A stretch of DNA of 42,537 bases from Dimorphilus gyrociliatus (taxonomy: Eukaryota > Annelida > Polychaeta > Dinophilidae): the NCBI GenBank assembly GCA_904063045.1, contig CAJFCJ010000097.1:1-42537 (forward strand), read 5' to 3'. A program made the position numbers and the translations under genes. The notes beneath the pieces are model-generated. The model was not told the DNA's origin and did not search any database. It saw only the letters and a program-made list of their open reading frames with translations. Shown here piece by piece: positions 10,365 through 22,000 of the stretch (positions within the stretch are counted from its first letter, which is position 1; each line of letters starts with the position of its first letter).

Positions 10365-10529
10365 TAACAGTGACTTACCGCCAGTACTGTATATATTTTT
10401 TGAACAGAAGAGCTCATCACTACCATATTTACAATTGACTATTTATAATTGACTATTCCATTACATATATATTTTGTAGGAATAAGTTGTTTTTGCATTC
10501 TACACTTAAACAGCCATTTTATATTCTTT

Positions 10530-13500
10530 TCATCTAAAAAAAATGTTTATTCTTTTTAACAATTTCTTTGTTTTTCTTTTACATTCATCACAAAATAATT
10601 CATCATCATTTGTTATACAATGATTTACACCATCACAAACTAGGTCAAGGGGAATACAAAAATTTTCTGAATGACATTTAAATTCTTCATGATGACAAAC
10701 AACATCTTTACTTCGACAAGAGTAAAATTGATGAAAAGGAAAATAAGGGTTTTTATCAGTTTTTCCCAAGTATGTATAATTCCTATAGCACTCTCTAAAG
10801 TTTTAAAGTTTATCTTTGTTCTCATTCTCAATTTCATTAGAACAGGTTTGAGGAAGTTCATCTTCACCTCCTAAACAATCAATTTCATAGTTGCAGTATT
10901 GAAATTTAGGAATACATTTTTCATTACATTGAAATTGAGTATCGCCTCTGCAATCTGTAGTTATTGAAGTTGTTTTTTTGTATTTTCTTTGTTATATATT
11001 ATTATTACTTTGGGAATATTTTGAATCAATGGCATAAGATGAGTCACAATTTTCATCACTTTTATCCAAACAATTTCTATTATTATCACATATTAGATCT
11101 TTATTGATACATTCTTTGTTTGCGCATTGTCTTGAAGATAAAGGGAGAATGTTAATTGGAGAGAAATATATTTTTTGTTATATTGTACTTTTCATTTTCA
11201 TAGTTGCAAAGTTTTCTCACTTGAATGATCTATGTTGAATACCTTAATAAAGTATATTTACTGCTGTACTTTGTTGTATTGTAATTGTAGGAAGTCCTAG
11301 CTCGTCACTATCAAATTTGTCCTCTCCAATCATTTACCAATGTGCCAAAGTACTGGTCCAAATAGAACCTTTCAAGTTCGTCCACAAGTAGTCTTAATAA
11401 ATGTAATTCCAGTAAAAATTAACCAACAAACACCAGTATTTCATTCAAAGAATATGTATTTGAGTAAATGAGTTTCTAGTTCTAAACAAGCAAGTTTGAA
11501 CAACCAGCTGATGGTTAGAAAACTGAACTCACTACTGTTAAATTCGTAGGGTTTATATACTTTTCCAATAGTTCACAGTTCACAGATAAAAATATTCACA
11601 CAAACAAATGTAACAATTTGGATAAAGGGAAAGTTCAAATATACTTCCATGTTTGTTACTTTTTCTTTATCTTGGAGAACTTTTGCTCCCTATTTTAGTA
11701 GGTCAGAAAGTTGCCTAAGATGTAACAATTATTAATAGAAGTTGGATTGATTCCAAAACACAAAAATAGGAAAAGGTCAACTTGATGCCGTTTTAATATA
11801 CAACAAATTATTAATAATAATTGTTTGTGTAAGATAATATGTTTCTGTGTAAAGGACTGGTAGGATAAAAGTATTAAACTTAATCATCCAATATAGTATT
11901 GTGCATACAATACTGTTGAAAAGTGACAATAATCTAAAAGCTCCAAATATAAATAGAATAGTGGAAGATATAATTAATATTCATTAAATATGATGTGTAT
12001 AATAATTTGGGTTAACATCTAAGTTGTAAAATACTTTTACAACTTGGTTTAAATAGTGTATGTTGTAGTTTTAGGTGTGTAGAGTACTCTATAATACTCT
12101 TTCAATATTGCTTTCCATTGATGAATGAAATGTAACAATTTGGGTGTATTGTGTGAGTTTGTGAGCCTGGTTACGAGCTTATGTGTTTAGTACCTACAAA
12201 CTGCCTAAATGTGTACAACTGCAAAACTCTTTATCAGATCCATCTGGACAATCCTGATGAAAATCACACACCAAAGTATATCTAATTGTCATATCTGATG
12301 TGAAACAATTAAATGTATTTTCCATATAATTTCTACAATCTTTTTCATCTTCTCCTAGTGAACAATCCCATATACCAGCATACTGATAAACAATATTGAT
12401 ATATATTTGACTAGTTTCACATAGGAAAATATTGTATTGAGTGTATTTAATAGATTTTTTCAAATATAATGTATTGGTATTAATCTTGTTGGAATCTAAT
12501 TTCAGATTATAAAAAGAATACAAATTTAAAAAAAAAAGAAATATTTTTATACAAATAATTTTTTGGCAAATGAAATAATTTTGTCTTCTTTTACAACTAA
12601 CTCTTCTACTTTTCCAACCTAATAACAGTTTGCACAGTTTGCCTTTTTAAAATTGTTAATATTTTAATAAAAATGTAAATTAATACTCACTGTAATCATA
12701 TTTATAAAATTCTACTGAAAATTCCACTAGATATGTATCTAAAATCTGAATTAGGTCATCATTATATAATGTAATATTTTTGTTTTTCTAATTCCGTACT
12801 AAAGATATTTCAGTACAATCTCCTTTATAATTATTATTATTTATAATTGCATTCCAAACGTTTGAATAAGTCATTTCTTGTAGTTCAATGCTATCAAAAT
12901 CTATATTAATTCCATAGCCTGAAAGACTTTGGGCCTGAAAAATAACACAATTTAAATTTACTATCTATTTTCAATAAAATACCTTGTGATCAGAAGGAAT
13001 GTATGATCTATTTTCATAATTGAACAAATAACATATTGATTTATATTCATAATAATTCATCCCAGAGCAATTTAAACTTTTTTTCATTATATTTGTGCAA
13101 ACTAAATCAAAGTTTAAAACACGATATTTTCTGTGGCAATTATTTTTTGTTTATCAATTTTTTTTTTTTTTTTAAATTGTAAACAAATCAAGTATACTCT
13201 GATTCCATAATTTCGGAATCTGTTAGATTTTTTGAAGTTCTTTTTCATTTTCTTTTTCAGAGATTTCAAATTTGTCATGTTTTGTATAAGCAATATCTGT
13301 ATAGTTAAATCCAAAATTTTCACAAATAATCTTATGCTCGTGTTGGTGAATAAATGGAATAGTTTGCCATCTATCATTCCATCTACCATTGGTATATTTC
13401 TGAAAATTGCCCCTTACACCAGGTAGATTATGCTTTATCCATGGTAAAATAAAAAAATCCTTTGTTTTAAATCTGAACTTTTTGTCTTGAAAGTTTCATG

Positions 13501-13990
13501 AAATAACAAAATAATTTTGACTTTCATAATCTGTTTAATTGTTTTTTTTTTTTTTTCACCTTTGACACATGGAACAATTAATAGAGATATATTTTGTCCT
13601 ATATCTTCATTGTAATGGCAATTAAATAATTGAAATTCACTTGTTGAACAATACTACATTGGTTGCTAAATTATAGAAAAGTCATATTTATACATATGTA
13701 ATTTTTTATAAAGCCTCAATATTTTCTCTCATCTCTATACATACAACTTGTTTTATTGTTTAGTAAAAGCATGATTTGAAAGAGTAGATCATATTAAAAT
13801 TATCACACAATGTTTTACAAAAATATTGTAAATTTTCAATTTGTTTAAAAATTAGTGGATTAACACCAAATGTTTTTGTAAATACAAAATATTCTGATTT
13901 TATACTAAACATATTTAAATATGCAAATGTTCTATTCATATTTTTTCTTGATATTTCAAAATTAACATCTAAAATAAATTCAAAATTCAT
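10530..13990 (-). pseudogene. Multi-exon LDLa / SRCR-like extracellular protein (probably decayed)
   Basis: Minus-strand exons, in reading order. 13990-13760: NFEFILDVNF to LCDNFNMIYSFKSC. About 13436-13215: an SRCR-like segment (RGNFQKYTNGRWNDRW, IICENFGFNYTD). About 13130-12985: NCHRKYRVLNFDLVC, spliced to about 12942-12690: SLSGYGINIDFDSIELQEM, loosely like the start of a MACPF domain. 12400-12194: an LDL-receptor class A repeat (CDFHQDCPDGSDKEFC). 11145-10530: three more LDLa repeats (CDNNRNCLDKSDENC, CNYEIDCLGGEDE, CDGVNHCITNDDELFC). An intron of about 57 bp at about 11020 keeps frame. LDLa and SRCR modules are Ca-dependent or Cys-bridged ligand-binding folds of secreted or surface proteins. 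In-frame stops near 12770 (after LVRN) and 10803 (after NKDKL) indicate a pseudogene. The 5' and 3' ends are unresolved, and a GRL101-like receptor is one alternative. Confidence 0.55.
11150..12190. repeat. Intronic or intergenic repeat block, includes inverted repeat arm A
   Basis: Positions about 11406-11565 match the reverse complement of 14806-14972. Shared blocks include AGAATATGTATT, GAGTAAATGAGTTTCTAGTT, AGTTTAAACAACCAGC-like and GGTTTATATACT. The rest is AT-rich with no frame I can support. The block sits between LDLa exons, so it behaves as a large intron insert. Confidence 0.55.
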
Positions 13991-14414
13991 AAATTAATTT
14001 TGAAATAAAATCAACAAAAAAACCAAAGAAAAGTTACCTTGAAAATTTGTAAATTTGCATAATTGTTTTACATTTGTTTCATTCTCAATATATATAATTT
14101 TTTTGATTTCTAAGTTTTTAATCAAAATTATGTTTTATATAAATTCTTCATGCTCTGAACAAAATATGATTGATATATTAGCAGATAAATTTGAATGGAA
14201 TGTTATTTCTTTTTATACTTTAATCAATTTTCTAAGGAAATATAATTTTCTAATTTTATATTCTAAAGCTTAAAAAGTGTTGTATTGATTATGTTTCATA
14301 CACTTCTAAAATTACAGTTTGAAATAAATTGAATAAAAATTTTCCTAATCATATAAATTAAGATGCAAAAAAAGTACTTTTCTAGCTATAGAATATGATA
14401 TTCAAAACAATGTA

Positions 14415-14640
14415 AAAATTGATGACGTTTCCATTATACTTAGCCTTAGGTGTAAGATCAACTCTTTGTCTTATCCTTTTGTACTTATAATTTTGTCTCT
14501 TCAGCTCCCTCTGATTGGTTTTGAGGCTCACATTTACTTCTAACTCTTTTAAGACCTTTCCTGCTGTCAGCCTTTCCTTATTTTCATTGAAAAGTCTATT
14601 GATTTAATAATTTGATCAGGAATGAAAGGTAAAGCCATTA
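14415..14640 (-). pseudogene. Tc1-like transposase N-terminal remnant
   Basis: The minus strand from ATG at 14638 reads MALPFIPDQIIKSI. After a one-base shift come NENKERLTAGKVLKELEVNV, NQRELKRQNYKYKRIRQR and VDLTPKAKYN. This is the paired-type helix-turn-helix region of a Tc1-like transposase. The same segment of the relic at 917 reads QNFKYKRVRQRTDLT, so both belong to one family. The catalytic part is missing. Confidence 0.65.
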
Positions 14641-14805
14641 TTTTCCTTTAATACAACCAAAATGCAGGCTTCACTCAAGTAATACTCAAGTAATTAACTA
14701 TTATTGTTAAAGTAGAACATAGAACTGGACATTGTAAAATGCCTATGTTTTCATGATTGCTTGACTTATAACAAAGGAATTTGTGAACCATCAACCTTTG
14801 AAAGA

Positions 14806-14972
14806 GTATATAAACCATACCAAATCAACAGTTTATAGTTCAGTTCTCTAACCATTGGCTGGTTGTTTAAACTTTCTTGTTTAGAACTAGAAACTCATTT
14901 ACTCAATACATATTCTTTGCACGAAATACTGATATTTTGTTGATCAATTTTTACAATACCAAAGTGTTTTCC
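14806..14972. repeat. Inverted repeat arm B (partner of 11406-11565)
   Basis: Reverse-complement match of roughly three quarters identity to 11406-11565. The two arms bracket the upstream exons of the LDLa/SRCR gene. No transposase is attached. They may be two solo copies of one repeat family in opposite orientation. Confidence 0.6.
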
Positions 14973-15034
14973 AAGTTGATAATACAAATTATGAAAAAAC
15001 TTTTTCACTCTTTTGCAATGTTTACCATGTTGTC

Positions 15035-15349
15035 TTACCTGGCTTGGTTTTGTTTTAGTGAAGTGATTGCTTGTTGTATTTTTGAGTCTTGATAAACGAT
15101 ATCTTTCTCTATCTTATGATGATATATTCTAGCTAGCCTAGCAATTTCTAATTCTGGTTTAGAAAGGTTGTTATTGATTTTTAATTGCATTGATTTTGCA
15201 GATACAATGCGAAATTTATATCCTTTTTCTAAAAAGTACACATATCTTTTGTCTTTCATTGTTTGGGTTCTTACAGGGCTTAATGGGTTGTGAGTTGTTT
15301 TGTAGAATAGCTTGTTTGTGTTGCACTTATTGTAGGTGACTTGTTTCAA
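15035..15349 (-). other. Open frame of 104 aa, unidentified
   Basis: A lysine-rich minus-strand frame (TMKDKRYVYFLEKGYKFR, LEIARLARIYHHKIEKD) with a coding-like feel. It has no domain I recognise and adjoins inverted repeat arm B. It may be a transposon fragment or a decayed gene. Confidence 0.25.
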
Positions 15350-15566
15350 ATTAACTTGCTGTAAAACATGAGTAACAACTTTGTGTAGAAAAACTCTTAA
15401 GGGTATATCCTTGTAGTTAATTTTTCTTGCCTATGTTGCCAATATGCTTTACCAATTTACAATATTGTTGTGAATTCTTCAATTACTGTTGTTCTTGTCC
15501 ATTTCTAATATTGTCATTTATTTTCATTAACTACCAGAAATCATTGTAAATCTCCCAACTTATTAC

Positions 15567-15720
15567 ATAATGTTGAATTTTAATGATAGGATTGTTATTT
15601 TTTTGACAATCCTTAAAGTAACCTTATAACCACTGTCTAAAGCCCTTTTGAAGAAAGATGTTTGAGAATAATGAGTAAAACCACAACAAAACTTTTTGAT
15701 ATGATAGTATACATTTTAAT
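15567..15720. repeat. Dispersed repeat, copy 1, just upstream of the 597-aa gene
   Basis: Resembles 30178-30305 in the same orientation: AATGTTGAATYTT, TTTTTGACAATCC, AAGTAACCTTATAACCACTG and AGATGTTYAAGAATRATG blocks. It lies about 120 bp before the ATG at 15841. The other copy lies just outside the start of the minus-strand LRR gene. No frame or TIR is visible. Confidence 0.6.
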
Positions 15721-15840
15721 GTTTTAATATTTTAAACAATCCTTCTGACATTTATAATCAGGGGATGTTTTGTTCAGGTGTTTGGCATTAAGACAACATA
15801 TAATTGGTATTTATATTAAATTACAAAAGTACTAGGCCAA

Positions 15841-17634
15841 ATGACACTCCTTTGGATCAGACCTGAAATTAATAGGAAACATACAAAAAAATGGTATTGT
15901 AAACCATTCATTCAATACAGTATTGAACAAAGTCTGGTTTTTTATTATTTTAAACATAGCATGTTATATAATCAAGGGAAATTATTTAGTTGGTTATTCA
16001 TTTGGTTTAACCATGTAATACATGGTTATAGTACAATTGTTATGCTTGTTAAGAAAAGTCCATTTATCAAAATGGCTTCATATACAATTGGCTTTTTATT
16101 GTTTTATATAGGATTTAATAATTTTTTAACACATGTTTTGAAAATAGAGAATTTGGAAAAATTATCTGACGATGAGAGGATTTTTCCATTGAAAAATATT
16201 ATTTTTATTATTGGATTTTGCCAAATTATAGTTGCAAGTATTGAAAAAATAGAATTTAGATTTCCTATTGAAATTCCTTCAGAATATTTTTTTGTATCAA
16301 CACTATTATATTTATTAAGGAATTGTTCAATACATTCAAATGATCAACTTATAGTCAATATTTATGGTAAAGTAATAACAATTGATTATATCCTACTAAT
16401 CATACATAATTTATATTTTATGAATAAGAAACAATTCTTTTATGGTGGAAAACTGGGACAATTCTTGTCTATGATACAATTTATAACATATCTTTTTTTG
16501 TTAATTTTTCAAATACCATTGTTAGTAGTAATTGGAATTATGAATTTAAATTATGAAATATTATTTACTTTTGTATTGAAAACTGATAGTTTCTCAATTT
16601 TTTATGAATGGTATTTCTATATTAAATCTATATATTTTGATGGAAAAGAATTGAAATATAAATTAAATTTACTTAATAAGATTTTAAGTGTTTATAATAT
16701 GAGAATTGATGATGATGATGATGATAAATCATTTCCAAATGTTATAAAATCGTTTATAAATGATATTAGTATTAATGAATTATGTTCAATTTATAATAAA
16801 TGTGAAAATATGTCAATTGATGAATTTAAGATGGAAATTGAGAAAATTGTTGAAAGGTTATTTGAGTTTAAAACTGAATCAAGTATATTTGGTATGAATA
16901 AGAAATTGGATACTGAAGAATATGTTAAAAAGTGTAACTATTGCAATCAATCTATTACTTTCTTCGATTCGGTTCAAATGGAATTTGAACATTATTCCTG
17001 CCTGAAATGTTGGAGAAAACTTATATCGAAAGGTAAAGGTCGAAGAGGTCGAACAACTTTATCATGTTTCGTTTGCTATAAGAAAGGTCAATCTTCTAAA
17101 CTAATTGAATTGTTTACTCAACATTTTTCATGTCAAAATTGCCTAAAATATTTAGCATCCTATAAATATTTTCCATGTTATTGTTGCGGAATACCAAATT
17201 ATATAATAAGATTTCAAGATGGAAATGAACAAATCAGAACTTTTTATAGTTTATTTCTTAAATTTAAAATAGATATTTTACCAGAACAATTAATGAAATC
17301 AATTATATTTGATTTTACTGAAAAAGAATTACAATCACTTTCTAACAATCCAAACCAAGAATCTACTGAAAAATTTAAAAAACAAATTTGGAGAAATGTT
17401 AAAATGGAACTTTTATGGGAAGTTCCTTATTACAGTGACCAAGATTTTATATCTATTCAAGCATTATTTCAAGAATTAAAAATGGATATTTTACCTGAAA
17501 ATGAAATGAAAACATTGGCTACTCTATTCTCCAAACTATTTTGGAAACTTATAAATGATGATTTAACAAGAGACCTTACTATTCCAATTTTTAAACGGGT
17601 TGTACAAGAAAATTCTTCTCATACTCGCCAATAA
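15841..17634 (+). CDS. Intronless orphan: multi-pass membrane protein with duplicated Cys/His cluster, 597 aa
   Basis: One uninterrupted frame. Residues 1-240 hold about six hydrophobic segments (roughly 49-70, 80-100, 117-135, 147-160, 178-194, 207-235), so a membrane location is likely. A run of six Asp (290-295) comes from a GAT microsatellite. Residues 365-434 hold an exact duplicate metal-binding layout: C365-x2-C368-x15-H384-x2-C387-x2-C390, then 18 residues, then C409-x2-C412-x15-H428-x2-C431-x2-C434, followed by C446, C448 and C449. This resembles a RING-type cross-brace without the third Cys. The basic linker GKGRRGR lies between the two. The tail has a repeated helical motif (KIDILPEQLMKSI near 472 and KMDILPENEMKTL near 550). 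I do not recognise the family; a membrane RING-like ligase is an inference. It sits between the LDLa relic and the NLR and has no introns. Confidence 0.7.
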   Translation: MTLLWIRPEINRKHTKKWYCKPFIQYSIEQSLVFYYFKHSMLYNQGKLFSWLFIWFNHVIHGYSTIVMLVKKSPFIKMASYTIGFLLFYIGFNNFLTHVLKIENLEKLSDDERIFPLKNIIFIIGFCQIIVASIEKIEFRFPIEIPSEYFFVSTLLYLLRNCSIHSNDQLIVNIYGKVITIDYILLIIHNLYFMNKKQFFYGGKLGQFLSMIQFITYLFLLIFQIPLLVVIGIMNLNYEILFTFVLKTDSFSIFYEWYFYIKSIYFDGKELKYKLNLLNKILSVYNMRIDDDDDDKSFPNVIKSFINDISINELCSIYNKCENMSIDEFKMEIEKIVERLFEFKTESSIFGMNKKLDTEEYVKKCNYCNQSITFFDSVQMEFEHYSCLKCWRKLISKGKGRRGRTTLSCFVCYKKGQSSKLIELFTQHFSCQNCLKYLASYKYFPCYCCGIPNYIIRFQDGNEQIRTFYSLFLKFKIDILPEQLMKSIIFDFTEKELQSLSNNPNQESTEKFKKQIWRNVKMELLWEVPYYSDQDFISIQALFQELKMDILPENEMKTLATLFSKLFWKLINDDLTRDLTIPIFKRVVQENSSHTRQ

Positions 17635-18054
17635 GATGGAACAGTTGTAAATGCCCAAGTTGACAGTATTTAATCATCTTTATGAAAGAGTTTGTAAGAT
17701 TTATTAAAAGGAACTTGAAAGAAAAACCATCGTTTAGACTGATTCGTTCACATTATTTTCTTATAGCTTGTTGTTCAAAATTAATGAAATATAGTTGAGA
17801 ATATTGCGAATGTGGTAATTAGTATTTAAATCTCTTATTGCTGAAAACACCCACTGTACTTATTGAAAAAGCTCACTTTGTTTATTGAAAATGCCTGAAC
17901 AACACATTGTATGCTTGCAATGTTGTGTGTCAGTGAGTGTGTCTTAGGATGTGTGTGTGGCAGGCCGAATAATGGCGAATTTGATGGTGGATCTGGATTA
18001 TTTGAATGATTGATATTATAAAGGCATAAATAATACAAACCCTCAATGCACTTG
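17635..18054. other. Gene-free stretch with GT-rich tract
   Basis: No supported gene. A GTGTG-rich tract at 17920-17960 is simple sequence and gives a spurious His/Thr-rich minus-strand frame. Confidence 0.4.
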
Positions 18055-18250
18055 GGATGCGACAGAAAACGTCCACAAATTAGTGCTTTTACCCTAACCC
18101 TAACCCAGCCCTTAGCTGTATCTAACCTTTTCCATTAGCCCTAACCCTTAGAGGAGACCCGCCTAAGTACAAATCAATTGCTGTCTTCTTCTGCCTAACC
18201 ATTTTCTCAATCCAAATTTTTGTCTTGAAATTTCTCATTTGTGGACATTT
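18055..18250. repeat. Dispersed repeat with CCCTAA units, copy 2
   Basis: Same orientation and nearly the same sequence as 1576-1771, including the CCCTAACCCTAACCC block and the AGAGGAGACCCGCCTAAGTA block. The boundaries are defined only by loss of similarity. Confidence 0.8.
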
Positions 18251-19026
18251 TTCAACATTTGTTATTGAAAAGGATATAACAGCTTTGATATGCATCTTTT
18301 GCTGTGTTTTTTATACCTTTATTAATTGCATAGTGGCACCATCTGTTATGGTTGAAAAATGTATTTGGTGCGAAATGGAAGTATTTCTAAAGCTCAATTA
18401 TATATCTAAAGTCTAAAAATCATTATGTTATTATTTCTAAGTGAAAAAATATAATTTATAACCATTTTCTTTTAATTTATGGTTTTTCTGGTGAGTCACA
18501 ACTAGATCAATACTGCTTCTCTATCCATAAAATATAGCAGACGAGTTTATTTGTACAGGTGTGCTGCATAGTATTAGTGCTGTTCTGTATAATAATAGTT
18601 TCATACTACTGGCCTCTATCGCTTAAAATTCCAAAAAAAGAAAGTAAGTGAATTTTTAAATGTTCTTTTATCATTTCTTATCTAGTCATTAATATTGTGT
18701 GTAAAATTTCTTGCGCATTTTAAGAATCATCATTACATTGAGAGATTGTTTAGTAGGAATCAATTTTGTGAAAACTCTAATTTAAGAAATTATCATTCAG
18801 CCTATAAGAGGCCATAACTGTTCTTTATAATCTCTTGCGTGGTTTTTAAGAATTTGCAAGTTACAACAGTACTGGTTCTCCTTGACCTTTGAACAAAGTG
18901 TTTGAAAAGCAGCAATATAAAAGTTCAAGAATTTTTAAGTAATCCAATTATGCAGTTATAAGACAAAAGACATTTTTTTTGTACAGATACCAAGATTCCA
19001 AAGGTTCTTGAAGATCATTAATCAAA
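18251..19026. other. 5' flank of the NLR gene with a Penelope-type repeat fragment
   Basis: No gene is visible. Positions 18846-18910 (TTGCAAGTTACAAC, then ACTGGTTCT) repeat part of 25255-25330. A TATAAAAG-like box lies at about 18916, some 110 bp before the ATG, but it sits in repeat-derived DNA, so promoter use is only a guess. Confidence 0.35.
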
Positions 19027-22000
19027 ATGAATTCTCGGGATTGGCTATGTTTCAATTATTATATTCCAAATATTTTAATGTTATTAAACGAAACATATAA
19101 TTTTAAGAAAATTTGCATAAATTTAGTTTCAAAACAATTCATTCAAATAGAAAAGGCTAAAATTCTGGAAGAGCAGTATAAGGCAGAGAAAACTGCAGCT
19201 ACTAAAGATATAATCAAAATACTGAATGCCGGTACGTTAAAAGATGTTATTGAAATTTTAAGGGACTTGGACAACAAGTTGGCAAAATATTTAAGTGATC
19301 AAGAATTTGTATGGAAAAGGTTAATCTCTGATACAAAAGAAGAGAGGAAAAAAGATTTCACAACAATAAAACTTTTACCATTTAATAAAACTAAACAAGT
19401 TAAATTAACTGATATTTTAACAGATATTAAAATATCAAACATTTTTGAAAAACATATCTCTGACTCAGAACTTGTGAATACAGAAATTTATTATGAAAAT
19501 TTCTATGAAATATTTTATACAGATTTCAATAAGATTTTAATTCAAGGAGAACCTGGGATAGGAAAAAGTGTCCATATGAAACATTTACTCTATATGTGGG
19601 CAAATGAAAGATGGATTGCTGACCAGGAAAAATTGTGTATATTCATTATCCTCAGAAATGTGAATGGAAACAGATCAATTTATGAAGAGATATATAGACA
19701 AAATTTCAAAAATATTAATTATATAAATGAACATATTATTGAATTATTTTTTAAAGAAAAGCAAAAAGACATCATATTATTTTTAGATGGAGCAGATGAG
19801 TTTCATCATCCAACACATAAATTTAATGATATTATTGAAGGGGCAAACTGTAATATTCCAACTGCTATTTGGACAAGAAATTGGAAAGGTGAGGAAATCA
19901 TAACTACTTGTGATTATGCATTTGAATTAACAGGTTGGGGAAATGTACAAATAAAACAATTTTTTCAAAAATGTTTTCTCACTAATTCTAATAAAAAAGG
20001 GATTGAATTTCTGGAAAATGTCAAAAAACATCCAAAAATACAAAATCTATGTCAAGTACCACTTTTAGCAATGATTCTTTTTTTTATTTGGGAGGAAAAA
20101 GGTGACTTTTTAAACAAAACTCTTTTTCAAATATATGAAGATTTTGTTTGTATAATTCAAGAGAAAAATCTAGAAACCATTAATAACAATGATGTTGACA
20201 TGGAAGACATATATAAATCATGTTTTTTTAATCTTTCAACAAGTAAAATTATCCTTGACTTTTATACAGACAAAAATACAATCATGTATACAAGTTTAAA
20301 GGGAATTTTTGATGTCATTCCTGCTAAATTCAAGAAAAATGAATTACAATTCTATCATTTATCATTTCAAGAATACTTTTCAGCTAAATATCTGATAAAA
20401 GAGTTTAAGAATAAATCCAAAAAAACAATTTGGACATTGACAACTTTGTTGGATAAAGAAAAAACTTTGGATGAATTATTTAAAGAAAATAACAATATCA
20501 GGACATATAATACTTTAGATTTTGTTCAACAATATTCAAAATCAATATTTCAAAATATTCTTCTCTCATCTCAATTTGCTCAACAATTGTTCGATTGCAG
20601 TGAAACTGTACAAAATTATTTATCAAATGGTTTGGAAAGCAACCAAGAGATTAATTTAAAAAATGAAGATTTAAATGATACTATAGTTGGATTATTAATA
20701 GAAATCAATGGAAGTTGTTTATTGAATATTTCTATTCAGAACACCAAGATAAATATTACTTTTCTACTGAAACAACTTGCTTTGTACTCTCCATTGCTGG
20801 AAAAAATTGAAATAGAGAATAAAGATTTTTATTTTTCCTATCAAATGATATTTGAAGAACTGCTACCATTGATTACATCAACTAGGATTACATATTTTAT
20901 TGTCCATGATATTGAAGTTTTGGTTAGAAAAAGGAATAATAATAATAATTGTGTACCATCAAAAGAGCAAATTGAGAAATTAGAGATTTCAAATAATGAA
21001 TACAACACTGAGTGGTTGATTGAAGTTACATTTGGAAATGACCAATTCACTAGTTTAACTGATATATCATACAATTCTGAAATTTTTTACCAAAGAGCAC
21101 CATTAACATTTATTGAAAAACAAGAGTCTCTTCATGAGATTATTCTTCAGAATAAACTACTCTCTGGAAATGAAATGGAAGATCTTTTTAATATTTTAAA
21201 ATTTAAAAGGGAGCATCACAAATTTAATAAAATAGTGATACAAAATAGCTCAATAATAAATCTAAATAACCAATTTTTTAGAGAGTGTTACATTTATATA
21301 TCCAATAATTTAACAAATCAGCTACCATTCCATTCATATGATGATGACATTATGACACCAAATATTATTCAGATTAAACTTTTCAATGAAAAACTGAAAA
21401 TTTGTCTAAATTCTACAGAGGCAAATAAGAGAGTTGATGAAAAAGAGCTGATCGAATTGAATAAAAATACTATTGAATGTTTATACAACGCCTTGAAAGA
21501 GAAATTTGTTAACATGCTTTATTTTCCAATTGAATTAAATAATTTAAAATATAATACCAGTTATAGAGATATATTGACGGATCTCTTTGAAATATTGTGC
21601 CAAACACTGGAGATATTTAATATTGAACACCACACAGAGTTTGAAAATGAGCAAGGAACAATATCTCAACTTTTAACAAAATGTACCAATATAAAAACTC
21701 TATTATTTGAAAGTTATATCAAAGCTAACATTTATTTCAATTTCACATCATTTAAAGATACATTGAGAAATATCATCATTGTGGATTGCAAATTAAATAT
21801 TCAAGATTCAAAAACATTGGGTGAAAACTTACAAAAATGCTCTTTTTTAAGATATGTCAACCTATCAAAAAATAAAGATATGGGGAATGGCTTCAAAGTA
21901 ATATGTGATGGACTGAAATCTTCTTCAAAATGCTTGAAAATAATTAAACTTGGCTGCTGTGATTTTAATGATGAACTAGCTAAATGTCTAGGAGAAACAC

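Noticed and set aside
16710-16728. Six consecutive Asp as a functional acidic site
   Set aside because: It is a GAT microsatellite within the 597-aa frame; length probably varies.
17835-18038. His/Thr-rich minus-strand frame
   Set aside because: It reads the complement of a GTGTG-rich simple tract and runs into the known repeat; no domain.
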